From JBIICS01 sp044238735 (GTDB lineage: Bacteria > Bacteroidota > Bacteroidia > UBA4408), in the NCBI GenBank assembly GCA_044238735.1, contig JBIICS010000043.1:1-19654 (forward strand): 19,654 nucleotides of DNA, read 5' to 3'. This document shows positions 1-7,004 of this stretch, piece by piece (within the stretch, counting starts at the first letter, position 1; each line of letters begins with the position of its first letter). The translations under genes were made by a program, and so were the position numbers. A model generated the notes under the pieces. That model worked only from the letters and a program-made list of their open reading frames with translations, was not told where the DNA came from and made no database searches.

Positions 1-845
1 TTGCTCAATTTGGATACAACACCCATTTAATAGACATTTCTCAGCCTGCTTTAGAAAAAGCATTGGCAACAATTGCTAAAAACTTAGACCGCCAGGTAAG
101 CAAAGGCAGCTTAACCGAAGAACAAAAAGCACAAACCCTTGCCAATATTACCACTTTCACCGATTTAAAAGAAGCGGTTAAAAATGCCGATTTAGTAGTG
201 GAAGCAGCTACCGAAAACGTTGAAATAAAACTAAACTTATTTAAAAACCTGGATGAGTATACTCCTGCTCATACTATTTTGGCTTCCAATACTTCCTCTA
301 TCTCTATTACCAAAATTGGATCTGTAACTAAAAGACCCGAAAAAGTGATCGGAATGCATTTTATGAACCCGGTACCGGTTATGAAACTGGTTGAGGTAAT
401 ACGTGGTTATTCTACAAGCGATGAAGTAACTGATTGCATTATGGACTTATCGCGAAAACTTTCTAAAGTACCTGTTGAAGTTAATGATTATCCTGGGTTT
501 GTAGCTAACCGTATTTTAATGCCGATGATTAATGAGGCTATTTATACTTTGTACGAAAGCGTTGCGGGCGTTGAAGAAATTGATACGGTTATGAAATTAG
601 GCATGGCCCATCCGATGGGGCCTTTACAACTAGCCGATTTTATTGGGCTGGATGTATGTTTATCTATATTAAGGGTATTACATGATGGTTTTGGAAATCC
701 CAAATACGCTCCTTGCCCTTTATTAGTAAATATGGTAACCGCTAAAAAGTTAGGCGTTAAGTCAGGTGAAGGTTTTTACAACTATACTCACGGCACTAAA
801 GAGCTGGTTGTTGCCCCTCAGTTTAAGAAAAAGCAACTGGTTTAA
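1..845 (+). CDS. hbd: 3-hydroxybutyryl-CoA dehydrogenase (5' truncated by window edge)
   Basis: NAD-dependent oxidation/reduction of (S)-3-hydroxyacyl-CoA to 3-oxoacyl-CoA, a cytoplasmic step of butyrate or fatty-acid metabolism. The reading frame is open back to base 3 without a stop, so the true start lies upstream of the window. The first visible residues (AQFGYNTHLIDIS) are the second strand of the NAD-binding Rossmann fold; the GxGxxG loop is lost with the edge. Family hallmarks follow: ILASNTSSISIT, then GMHFMNPVPVMKLVEVI carrying the catalytic His and Glu, then GFVANRIL and LGMAHPMGPLQLADFIGLD in the C-terminal dimerisation domain. The protein ends at the normal place for a single-domain enzyme, not a fused FadB/FadJ. 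A hairpin terminator follows directly. The hbd role (short chain) rather than a longer-chain or phenylacetate-pathway homologue is inferred. Confidence 0.93.
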   Translation, partial: AQFGYNTHLIDISQPALEKALATIAKNLDRQVSKGSLTEEQKAQTLANITTFTDLKEAVKNADLVVEAATENVEIKLNLFKNLDEYTPAHTILASNTSSISITKIGSVTKRPEKVIGMHFMNPVPVMKLVEVIRGYSTSDEVTDCIMDLSRKLSKVPVEVNDYPGFVANRILMPMINEAIYTLYESVAGVEEIDTVMKLGMAHPMGPLQLADFIGLDVCLSILRVLHDGFGNPKYAPCPLLVNMVTAKKLGVKSGEGFYNYTHGTKELVVAPQFKKKQLV

Positions 846-854
846 GCTCCAAAG

Positions 855-890
855 AAAATCTTCTGTTAAAACAGAAGATTTTTTTTTATG
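855..890 (+). terminator. Rho-independent terminator of the hydroxyacyl-CoA dehydrogenase gene
   Basis: A 12-bp perfect stem (arms 855-866 and 871-882; 5' arm AAAATCTTCTGT) with a TAAA loop is followed by a run of T through 887. It begins ten bases after the stop codon. Because the next gene is on the other strand, this stem may also mark the end of that transcript, but the T run favours the plus strand. Confidence 0.9.
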
Positions 891-965
891 TACAATTCTT
901 AAGTTGATTTTAATCGTTTGATAGTTCCATTAAAAACGCACAACTTACAAAGCTTCTAACATAAA

Positions 966-2210
966 CTATTTATTCACTCCAAACTTATAAACAGAATAAT
1001 AACCATTCCCGTTTTTATATTTTAGAAGGTATAAACCCGGACTTCTATCCTGTGTATTAAATTCTATACACGGGGTTGATTTAAAAACACTGATTAATTG
1101 TCCGAATTCATTAAATACATATGCTTCGGAAAAAAATTCATCCCCATCCATACAAAACAAATACTTAGTGTCTAATTTTTTAATACGAATATTGGCTTTA
1201 GCTTCATGGTCTTTAATTTTACTGGGCTCCGAACACAAGCCATTTAAAACAATTCCTTTTAAATCCGAACCAACTGCAACCAACTGATTATCATTAAAAT
1301 TGAAACCATTTATATACAGATTTAGATATGTTTTTTCAATAAAATCCAACTTACCATTTAATTTCCTTTTTACACGGTATATATAACCCGCTGCACCATC
1401 AACAGCGGTATGTAAAATGTAATCATCTTGATGGCAAGTAAAATATCCTGATATTTGAGAAGACATCAAAAGCGTATCAAACGCAATAGATGAAAATCCA
1501 TTTGTTGTATAAAACACGTGATTCATATAATAATTGATAAATAAATTACAATTATTAGCATCCTCACAATGAAGAAAACTAGTATAGTTGACAAAAGAAG
1601 GTGAATATGCGGAAATATCAATGCCTGCATTTTGCCATGTTGATCCTGAATTATACGATCTTAAAATATCAAATTCAGCAGATTGAGAAATACTGGTTAA
1701 GTATACCGTATCACTACTAAAATTACTTACGTCATTAATTGCACCATTAAAATTAATTTTATTAGTAAAATTTAAAAAATCAGCATTTGTTTCCCAAATA
1801 GTGGCATTCTGATTGTTTTGGAACTCTGTAACAATCCAAAACTTTAAATTTGGCATTGCTACGATTTTAGCAATATTAGTTTGACCGGGAGGTCTGTTTA
1901 TTGGGCTCCAACTTAAACCTCCATCAACAGAACGGTAAATCATTTTTCCGAAAGCATAAATCGTATCATTTCTTTCAAAAAGGTGACTCACGCCTTGACC
2001 GACAGGAAAACTATAAACCACATTCCAACTTATTCCTTTATCGCCAGAACGAATTAAAGTATTGTCAGAAATTGAAACGAATGTATCCTCATTAAATTGA
2101 ACAACATCTATAAGCATTGAACCGATTGCTGTAAAATTTTGAATTAACGGTTGAGAAAATATCTTACTAAAGATTAAAAAAAATAAGATTGAAACTAAAG
2201 TTGTTTTCAT
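966..2210 (-). CDS. T9SS-sorted secreted protein with Asp-box-like (BNR) repeats
   Basis: 414 residues. The N-terminus is a clear signal peptide (MKTTLVSILFFLIF, cleavage likely near residue 20 after FSQ). Three Asp-box-like motifs occur at about residues 55-62 (SGDKGISW), 94-101 (SVDGGLSW) and 185-192 (SYNSGSTW), as in sialidase-like or photosystem-stability-factor-type beta-propellers. The last ~75 residues contain the VFNEFGQLI...GLYLLKY pattern of a type A C-terminal sorting domain of the type IX secretion system, so the protein should cross the outer membrane and be surface-attached or released. No catalytic residues could be assigned, and Asp-boxes are structural, so a sialidase activity should not be inferred. 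It is a single-gene unit, convergent with the upstream dehydrogenase gene. Substrate and role unknown. Confidence 0.85.
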   Translation of the reverse strand: MKTTLVSILFFLIFSKIFSQPLIQNFTAIGSMLIDVVQFNEDTFVSISDNTLIRSGDKGISWNVVYSFPVGQGVSHLFERNDTIYAFGKMIYRSVDGGLSWSPINRPPGQTNIAKIVAMPNLKFWIVTEFQNNQNATIWETNADFLNFTNKINFNGAINDVSNFSSDTVYLTSISQSAEFDILRSYNSGSTWQNAGIDISAYSPSFVNYTSFLHCEDANNCNLFINYYMNHVFYTTNGFSSIAFDTLLMSSQISGYFTCHQDDYILHTAVDGAAGYIYRVKRKLNGKLDFIEKTYLNLYINGFNFNDNQLVAVGSDLKGIVLNGLCSEPSKIKDHEAKANIRIKKLDTKYLFCMDGDEFFSEAYVFNEFGQLISVFKSTPCIEFNTQDRSPGLYLLKYKNGNGYYSVYKFGVNK

Positions 2211-2285
2211 TACTAATCATTATAATTTAGTGTAATTTGATTAACTCTTTATTAAATAGTAGTACGCAATTTTTCATACAGGCAT

Positions 2286-2771
2286 TTAAGCAATTTCAAC
2301 AATTGGCAAATGTTTAACCGGAAAATTAACTGAGTTTGCGATAAAGCAGTATTGATGTGATTTCTCATGTAAATCAATTGCTTTTTGCTTCATGCTTTCA
2401 TTTAAAACCTTTACTTTAGGATACAAGGTTACCAAAGAAAATTTACCTGAACCATTTTCAAATTGGAGCATTACACCAATTGGATCATCTTCGTAACTAC
2501 ATACAATTACACCAGCATCTGCACACAAATGAAGGTACCAAAGCATATGGCATGAAGAAAGTGAAACGAGCAAGAAGTCTTCGGGATTATGTTTTGATGC
2601 ATCACCTCTGAATGGAGAATCGGAAGAACACTCCAGGTTAACTTTACCATTTATTTTTACATTATGGCTACGTTCATAATTTTGATAGTGGTCGGTTCCA
2701 CTACCCTTGTTACCCGTCCACTCTATATGAGCTTTATAACTATGTGTTTTATTCATAAATAAATCTATCAT
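2286..2771 (-). CDS. OsmC-family peroxiredoxin
   Basis: 161 residues if read from the first ATG. Family members reduce organic hydroperoxides through two conserved cysteines. Both are visible: Cys74 in the SLSSCH motif at the start of the central helix, and Cys142 in SHQYCFIANS. The preceding GGDASKHNPEDFL-like segment (here RGDASKHNPEDFL) is typical of the OsmC/YhfA group. An in-frame ATG at codon 6 (MNKTHSYKAHIEW) aligns better with usual N-termini, so the true start may be 15 bases further in (2756). No Shine-Dalgarno sequence decides this, as is common in Bacteroidota. It lies alone, 75 bases downstream on its strand from nothing co-directional within an operon distance except the T9SS gene that follows it. 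Peroxidase function is from family knowledge. Confidence 0.88.
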   Translation of the reverse strand: MIDLFMNKTHSYKAHIEWTGNKGSGTDHYQNYERSHNVKINGKVNLECSSDSPFRGDASKHNPEDFLLVSLSSCHMLWYLHLCADAGVIVCSYEDDPIGVMLQFENGSGKFSLVTLYPKVKVLNESMKQKAIDLHEKSHQYCFIANSVNFPVKHLPIVEIA

Positions 2772-2948
2772 TTTAATTAATTAAATTTTACTATATATTT
2801 CTTTTATAAATAAGATTTTAGATTGTTTTGTTAAAAAAGACCATTATACTATTACACTTATTAAACTCATTTTAAATCATCTTAATAGAAAACAAGGAGG
2901 AGTTAAGTTTATACCCATGAAGCGAATAGGCCTTTTTTTATATAAAAC

Positions 2949-2979
2949 AAAAAGCCCGGTTTTAATAACCAGGCTTTGT
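2949..2979 (-). terminator. Terminator downstream of the ABC-F gene
   Basis: Inverted repeat with arms 2951-2961 and 2967-2977 (one mismatch in 11 bp) and a 5-base loop. Read on the minus strand the stem ends in CTTTTTGTTTT, giving the U-rich tail expected for the ABC-F transcript, whose stop codon is about 45 bases before it. Confidence 0.8.
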
Positions 2980-3023
2980 TAAACTTTGTCCTAGCAATAG
3001 GATGCTAAAACATTACCAATAAA

Positions 3024-4676
3024 TTAAACTTGTTTTACAGACTTTCTCTCGATCTCCCGCAGATTCTCCATCTTCTTATTTCTGAGGAAGCCGTTGATAT
3101 CTTCAAAATGCTCTTTAATGCGCTTATTACCGAATTCGAAAACTTTTGTAGCTAGTCCGTCAAGGAAATCACGGTCATGCGAAACGAGTATAAGCGTTCC
3201 GTCATATGCTTTTAATGCATCCTTTAAAATTTCCTTGGTTTTAATATCGAGGTGATTAGTAGGCTCATCCAGAATGAGCAGGTTTATGGGTTGTAGCAAT
3301 AATTTAATCATGGCAAGTCTGGTTTTTTCACCCCCTGAAAGCATCTTTACTTTTTTCTCAATATTATCTCCACTGAACATAAAACCACCGAGAATATCCT
3401 TAATCTTGGAGCGTATATCGCCTACTGCTATGTGATCGATTGTTTGAAACACGGTGAGATCCTCATCGAGAAGAGATGCCTGGTTTTGTGCGAAATAACC
3501 AACGAAACTGTTGTGACCTACTTGCAGAGTTCCTTCATCCACCTTTATCTCGCCCATAATGGCTTTTATCATGGTTGATTTACCTTCACCGTTCTTCCCT
3601 AGAAAAGCCACCTTTTGCCCGCGTTCTATAGTCATGGAAGCATCTTTAAAAACCACATGATCACCGTATTTAACAGATACACCATCAGCAATAACTGGGT
3701 AATTGCCCGAGCGAGGCGATGGAGGAAACCTTAGGTTAAGTTGCGAAGTATCTACCTCGTCAACTTCAACAAGCACCATCTTCTCAAGCATTTTAACGCG
3801 CGACTGTACCTGCAACGTTTTGGAATAGGTGCCTTTGAATCTTTCGATGAAATCTCTTATATCAGCTATTTCGCGTTGCTGCTCTTCCCAATGCTTTTGC
3901 TGCTGCTCGCGTCTTTCTTTTCGAAGTTGGAGGTAATGTGAGTACTTGGCTCTATAATCGTATATGCGCCCCATGGTAATTTCGATGGTACGGTTCGTTA
4001 CATTATCAACAAATGTTTTATCGTGCGAGATTACCATCACTGCTTTTGCATTGTTGATTAAGAAATCTTCTAACCATTGAATGGATTCGATATCGAGGTG
4101 ATTGGTAGGCTCATCCAAAAGAATTAGATCGGGCTTTTGCAAAAGGATTTTAGCCAGTTCAATTCTCATTCGCCAGCCTCCGCTAAACTCTCGTGTGGAA
4201 CGGGTAAAATCGCTTCTTAAAAAACCAAGGCCCAATAATGTTTTCTCTATATCCGCATCAAAGTTAATTTCCTCAGTAGAATAAAATTTTTCACTGAGGT
4301 CCGAGACTTCTTCTATTATCGCTGAATACTCTTCAGATTCATAATCGGTTCGCGTTTCCAGTTGCTTATTTAGCTCATCGATTCGTTTCTGCATATCGTT
4401 GATCTTAGCAAACGCTTTTGCCGTTTCTTCAAAAACAGTACAGTTGTCTTCTACCAACAAATGCTGAGGCAGGTATGCTATTATGGCATCCTTAGGTGCA
4501 TTTACTTTTCCTCGAGTGGGCTTGTTCTGCCCTGCTATTATTTTGAGCAGGGTTGATTTGCCTGCCCCGTTCTTACCCATTAGAGCGATCTTGTCGTTAG
4601 GATTAATGGGAAAAGAAAGGTCTGAAAAAAGACTCGAGCCGTTAAACTCTACTGTTACTGCGTCAACTGATATCAT
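3024..4676 (-). CDS. ABC-F family ATPase (ribosome-associated type)
   Basis: 550-residue soluble protein with two ABC ATPase domains and no membrane segments, the ABC-F architecture. Domain 1: Walker A GKNGAGKST (34-42), signature FSGGW (164-168), Walker B LILLDEP (184-190), switch His218. Domain 2: Walker A GKNGEGKST (360-368), signature LSGGE (446-450), Walker B LLILDEP (466-472), His500. Between them is the charged helical linker (about 240-305, rich in K, E, Q, R), the P-site tRNA interaction motif that reaches toward the ribosomal peptidyl transferase centre. The C-terminal coiled-coil domain of Uup is absent. It resembles the YbiT/EttA-like housekeeping group. Antibiotic-resistance ABC-F proteins share this layout, but nothing here points to that. 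It is monocistronic, with a promoter-like -7 box just upstream. Which ribosomal state it resolves is not readable from sequence. Confidence 0.93.
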   Translation of the reverse strand: MISVDAVTVEFNGSSLFSDLSFPINPNDKIALMGKNGAGKSTLLKIIAGQNKPTRGKVNAPKDAIIAYLPQHLLVEDNCTVFEETAKAFAKINDMQKRIDELNKQLETRTDYESEEYSAIIEEVSDLSEKFYSTEEINFDADIEKTLLGLGFLRSDFTRSTREFSGGWRMRIELAKILLQKPDLILLDEPTNHLDIESIQWLEDFLINNAKAVMVISHDKTFVDNVTNRTIEITMGRIYDYRAKYSHYLQLRKERREQQQKHWEEQQREIADIRDFIERFKGTYSKTLQVQSRVKMLEKMVLVEVDEVDTSQLNLRFPPSPRSGNYPVIADGVSVKYGDHVVFKDASMTIERGQKVAFLGKNGEGKSTMIKAIMGEIKVDEGTLQVGHNSFVGYFAQNQASLLDEDLTVFQTIDHIAVGDIRSKIKDILGGFMFSGDNIEKKVKMLSGGEKTRLAMIKLLLQPINLLILDEPTNHLDIKTKEILKDALKAYDGTLILVSHDRDFLDGLATKVFEFGNKRIKEHFEDINGFLRNKKMENLREIERKSVKQV

Positions 4677-4693
4677 GCTTGAAAAATAAGGTG

Positions 4694-4701
4694 CAAAGTT
4701 A
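4694..4701 (-). promoter_or_regulatory. Bacteroidota -7 promoter element of the ABC-F gene
   Basis: On the minus strand the sequence reads TAACTTTG, a perfect TAnnTTTG box, 18 bases before the ATG of the ABC-F gene. No convincing -33 TTG element was found about 19 bases upstream, so this is supported by one half of the promoter consensus only. Confidence 0.5.
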
Positions 4702-4983
4702 GTGAGATTTGACGGAATTAAGGTTGTTGGAGAGATTGATTTTTGGGAGTTTTAGTCTGAATTATTAAATAAATGTCAATTCTTAGGGATTTAAATTTTA
4801 TTACAGAAACTATCCAGGCAAGCTTGAAATGATTCTGGATTAAAAAAGCCCAACTAAGCTGAAGCTATAAAGCGAAAGGCCTCTTTTAAAAAAAATAAAG
4901 CGCTGTAATTATAATCCGATATACGGAATTATTTGGAATATGATTCCATAAAATTCCATATTCATACTTTTTTAATTTGTTCT
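4702..4983. other. Non-coding stretch at the left edge of the accessory block
   Basis: No open reading frame of credible quality on either strand. It contains a short nested inverted repeat at about 4937-4967 (GGAATATG and CATATTC arms, plus TGGAAT/ATTCCA). The CGGAATTATTT string near 4924 recurs in the promoter region of the second Fic gene (near 6955). This may be what is left of a promoter whose gene was deleted. Otherwise nothing was recognised. Confidence 0.4.
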
Positions 4984-5293
4984 AAAAGTTCGAATCCCTT
5001 TGAGATACCGGGTTAAAAGTGCTTTTTTTAGAAAAAGTTCGAACTCTTCAAATTAACGATGTCATCGCACAAATTCTTAGCATTGATAAGGGGTTCGGAG
5101 GGTATAAAAAGCACACCAAATTGGGTGTGCTTTCACTATGATTGGATTCCACTTACATTTTTTCGAACTTTTTTCTTGAAGATCTCAATAAAATCAGTAA
5201 GTTAAAGCAATATTTAGGCCTGTAGTATTTTTCTTTAAAAGGCGTATTTTCTCATGTATAAAAACTATACATGAGAAACTTGTTAGGTATAAA
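4984..5293. repeat. Fic-flanking repeat, composite copy 1 (3' module plus 5' module)
   Basis: The left part (4984-5135) is nearly identical to copy 2 at 6571-6733, which lies just after Fic gene 1. It contains GTTCGAATCCCTTTGAGATAC, then AAAAAGTTCGAACTC, then a ~65-base conserved run and a hairpin with arms GCACACC/GGTGTGC. The right part (5161-5293) is nearly identical to 9534-9670 in front of Fic gene 3. The unit therefore looks like the tail of one Fic cassette joined to the head of the next, although no Fic gene remains on its left. A reading frame ending ...FLEDLNKISKLKQYLGL then stop runs through 5142-5225, with one in-frame stop before it. Confidence 0.75.
5251..5275. promoter_or_regulatory. 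Operator-like palindrome in the shared module before Fic gene 1
   Basis: Perfect 10-bp inverted repeat CTCATGTATA / TATACATGAG with a 5-base AAAAC spacer. The same palindrome, differing only in the last base of one arm, lies before Fic gene 3 at 9627-9651. Length and symmetry fit a dimeric winged-helix or HTH protein; there is no T run, so it is not a terminator. Confidence 0.55.
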
Positions 5294-5320
5294 TTTTAGG
5301 CAAAAATGAACACGATACAC

Positions 5321-5358
5321 CTATATGTCCATTTTTTTTTAAAATATTGGACATGTAG
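5321..5358. promoter_or_regulatory. Distal inverted repeat of the Fic gene 1 promoter
   Basis: Arms CTATATGTCCA (5321-5331) and TGGACATGTAG (5348-5358) match at 10 of 11 positions across a 16-base T/A-rich spacer. The half-site TGGACA recurs at 5416-5421 just before the Fic start codon, and the related TGAACA occurs at 5376-5381 in the proximal palindrome. It ends immediately upstream of the -33 element, a usual place for a regulator site. Confidence 0.5.
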
Positions 5359-5389
5359 TTTGTTTTGATCAAATTTGAACATATATTTG
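5359..5389 (+). promoter_or_regulatory. Promoter of Fic gene 1
   Basis: TTTG at 5359-5362, 19 bases, then TATATTTG at 5382-5389: a full match to the Bacteroidota -33/-7 consensus (TTTG, 19, TAnnTTTG). Transcription should begin around 5394-5398, giving a leader of roughly 35 bases before the ATG at 5432. The -7 box lies inside the perfect palindrome 5376-5400, so a bound protein there would block RNA polymerase. Confidence 0.75.
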
Positions 5390-5400
5390 CTATATGTTCA
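5376..5400. promoter_or_regulatory. Operator-like palindrome centred on the -7 box of Fic gene 1
   Basis: Perfect 10-bp inverted repeat TGAACATATA / TATATGTTCA with a 5-base TTTGC spacer. The spacer and left arm contain the TAnnTTTG box. Another half-site (TGGACAGATAA, 5416-5426) lies between it and the start codon. The layout predicts repression, most simply by the gene's own C-terminal winged helix. Confidence 0.65.
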
Positions 5401-5431
5401 TTTTTAACCAAATAATGGACAGATAAGCAAA

Positions 5432-6544
5432 ATGAAGAAATTCGATAGAAATATACCATACAATGATTTGCCTGATTTACCTCCTTCGGATGACATATTT
5501 GATAAAGACATTTTATATAAATGGGGGATAGCCTCTAGAGCCCTAGCGGAGTTAAACCGCAACATCATGCGTATGCCAAACCCTACGATGTTGGTTAACA
5601 CCATTACATTGCAAGAAGCCAAAACGTCAACCGCAATAGAAAATATTTTTACTACAGATGATGAACTTTTTAAAGCGGTTTCGGATACACTAAGGGAAGA
5701 AACTACAGACAATGCCACGAAAGAAGTGCTTCGTTATCGTGAAGCTTTATGGAAAGGATACAATACGATTAAATCAAAAAACAAATTAGATGTAGCAACA
5801 ATTGTAAAAGTATTTCAACAAATTAAAAACACAAGGCAAGGTATTCGTCCACCACAATCGCAGGTTGTTATTAAAAGGGGGCAAAGTGAGTTTAAACCAG
5901 GTGAGATAATTTATACACCTCCTCGCGGAATCGAAATTGTAGATAAAAAAATAAAAAATTTAATTGAATTTTTAAACGACCACAAAAAACACCCGATAGA
6001 TCCTCTTCTTAAAATGATTATTGGCCATTATCAATTGGAAGCTATACATCCTTTTACAGACGGTAATGGAAGAACGGGAAGAATATTAAATTTGTTATAC
6101 TTGGTTCATCAAGAATTGTTATCCCATCCAGTTTTGTTTTTAAGTAAGTACATTTTAAATAATAAAGACGATTACTATGCTAATTTAGCTGGTGTAACAA
6201 CTCGAAACGCATGGAAGCCTTGGCTTAATTTCATGCTAACTGCAGTTGAAATAACAGCAAAAGAAACAAATCAAACAATTGATGAGATATTGGATCAAAT
6301 GAATGCTACACATTTGTACGCAAAAAATAAATTAAAGTGGTATAGTCTTGAATTGAATCAGCTTTTATTTTCACAACCCTATATAAAACCAAAAAAAATT
6401 GGTGAGTTATTAGAAGTTAAAAGCAGAACTACATTAACAAAATACATGCATGAATTAACTGATATTGGAATTGTATCACCACATCAAGAAGGTAAAGAAG
6501 TTTTCTATATCAACAATGATTTAATTCGCATTTTGAAATCATAA
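5432..6544 (+). CDS. Fic family protein 1 (Fic_N, Fic, winged-helix C-terminus)
   Basis: 370 residues. Fic enzymes transfer AMP (some other nucleotides) from ATP to Ser/Thr/Tyr hydroxyls of target proteins. The core motif HPFTDGNGRTGR (206-217) is intact, with catalytic His206, Asp210 and the anion-binding Asn212/Arg214/Arg217. An N-terminal inhibitory motif (S/T)xxxE(G/N) is present as STAIEN (66-71), so this is a class II, self-inhibited Fic protein. Residues ~7-95 are the Fic_N domain (PYNDLPDLPP start). Residues ~310-370 form a winged helix-turn-helix (IGELLEVKSRTTLTKYMHEL...), suggesting DNA binding and self-regulation; the promoter upstream has matching palindromes. It is about 45% identical by eye to Fic protein 3. 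The repeats on both sides are shared with that gene. Target protein unknown. Confidence 0.92.
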   Translation: MKKFDRNIPYNDLPDLPPSDDIFDKDILYKWGIASRALAELNRNIMRMPNPTMLVNTITLQEAKTSTAIENIFTTDDELFKAVSDTLREETTDNATKEVLRYREALWKGYNTIKSKNKLDVATIVKVFQQIKNTRQGIRPPQSQVVIKRGQSEFKPGEIIYTPPRGIEIVDKKIKNLIEFLNDHKKHPIDPLLKMIIGHYQLEAIHPFTDGNGRTGRILNLLYLVHQELLSHPVLFLSKYILNNKDDYYANLAGVTTRNAWKPWLNFMLTAVEITAKETNQTIDEILDQMNATHLYAKNKLKWYSLELNQLLFSQPYIKPKKIGELLEVKSRTTLTKYMHELTDIGIVSPHQEGKEVFYINNDLIRILKS

Positions 6545-6570
6545 TTATCAGGTGATGCCATTTCTTTAGA

Positions 6571-6780
6571 AAAAAGTTCGAATCCCTTTGAGATACCAGG
6601 TTTAAAGTGCTTTTTTTAGAAAAAGTTCGAACTCTTCAAATTAACGAAGTCATCGCACAAATTCTTAGCATTGATAAGGGTTTAGGAGGGTATAAAAAAA
6701 GAAAGCACACCAAAATTGGTGTGCTTTCACTTAGAGTGGACTCCACCCACATTTTTTCGAACTCCTTTCAAGAAAATTTG
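6571..6780. repeat. Fic-flanking repeat copy 2 (after Fic gene 1)
   Basis: Begins 27 bases after the Fic stop. Nearly identical to copy 1 over 4984-5135: GTTCGAATCCCTTTGAGATAC, AAAAAGTTCGAACTC, and the run ending near GGAGGGTATAAAA. A hairpin follows (arms GCACACC and GGTGTGC, 6704-6726), then GTGGACTCCACC and TTTTTTCGAACTC. The 71-residue open frame across it (6607-6822) is not accepted as a gene by itself. It does, however, share the VDSTxIFSN reading frame with the other copies. After 6780 similarity to the other copies is lost, so the right half of the unit is missing. The hairpin may also end the Fic transcript. Confidence 0.75.
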
Positions 6781-6968
6781 GATTTACTATGCTTGTTAAA
6801 TAAAGATTTTAATCCGTTGTAATATCAAAACTTGCCAAAAAAACAGAATTTGATATTGTAACTAATTAATAGTCGGTCTTGCATTAATAGAATATATTAT
6901 AATTATAATTATTATTCATAAATAGTAATTAAAAATAATTAAAATTCACATTCCGGAATTATTTTTCA

Positions 6969-6976
6969 TACCTTTG
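6969..6976 (+). promoter_or_regulatory. -7 promoter element of Fic gene 2
   Basis: TACCTTTG, a perfect TAnnTTTG box 28 bases before the ATG at 7005. The -33 position has only TTCA, so the upstream half is weak. The 180 bases between Fic 1's repeat and this box are very AT-rich and otherwise featureless. Confidence 0.5.
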
Positions 6977-7004
6977 AATGTATAAATGTTTTTCAGGTTA
7001 AGCA

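Noticed and set aside
2928..4888. AAGCGAATAGGCCT near 2928 and AAGCGAAAGGCCT near 4870 as a dispersed repeat
   Set aside because: Only about 12-13 shared bases with no matching flanks; could be chance.
4984..5040. tRNA remnant suggested by GTTCGAATCCC
   Set aside because: No matching T stem, anticodon arm or acceptor could be drawn; the motif is only T-loop-like.
5404..5718. 104-residue frame on the minus strand opposite Fic gene 1
   Set aside because: Antisense shadow of a well-supported Fic domain gene.
4984..6780. CRISPR array
   Set aside because: Repeats are long, few and separated by kilobases with genes between; no regular short spacers.
6607..6822. 71-residue open frame after Fic gene 1
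   Set aside because: It runs through the repeat unit and its hairpin; the equivalent frame in copy 1 has a stop. Treated as repeat with a decayed coding tail.
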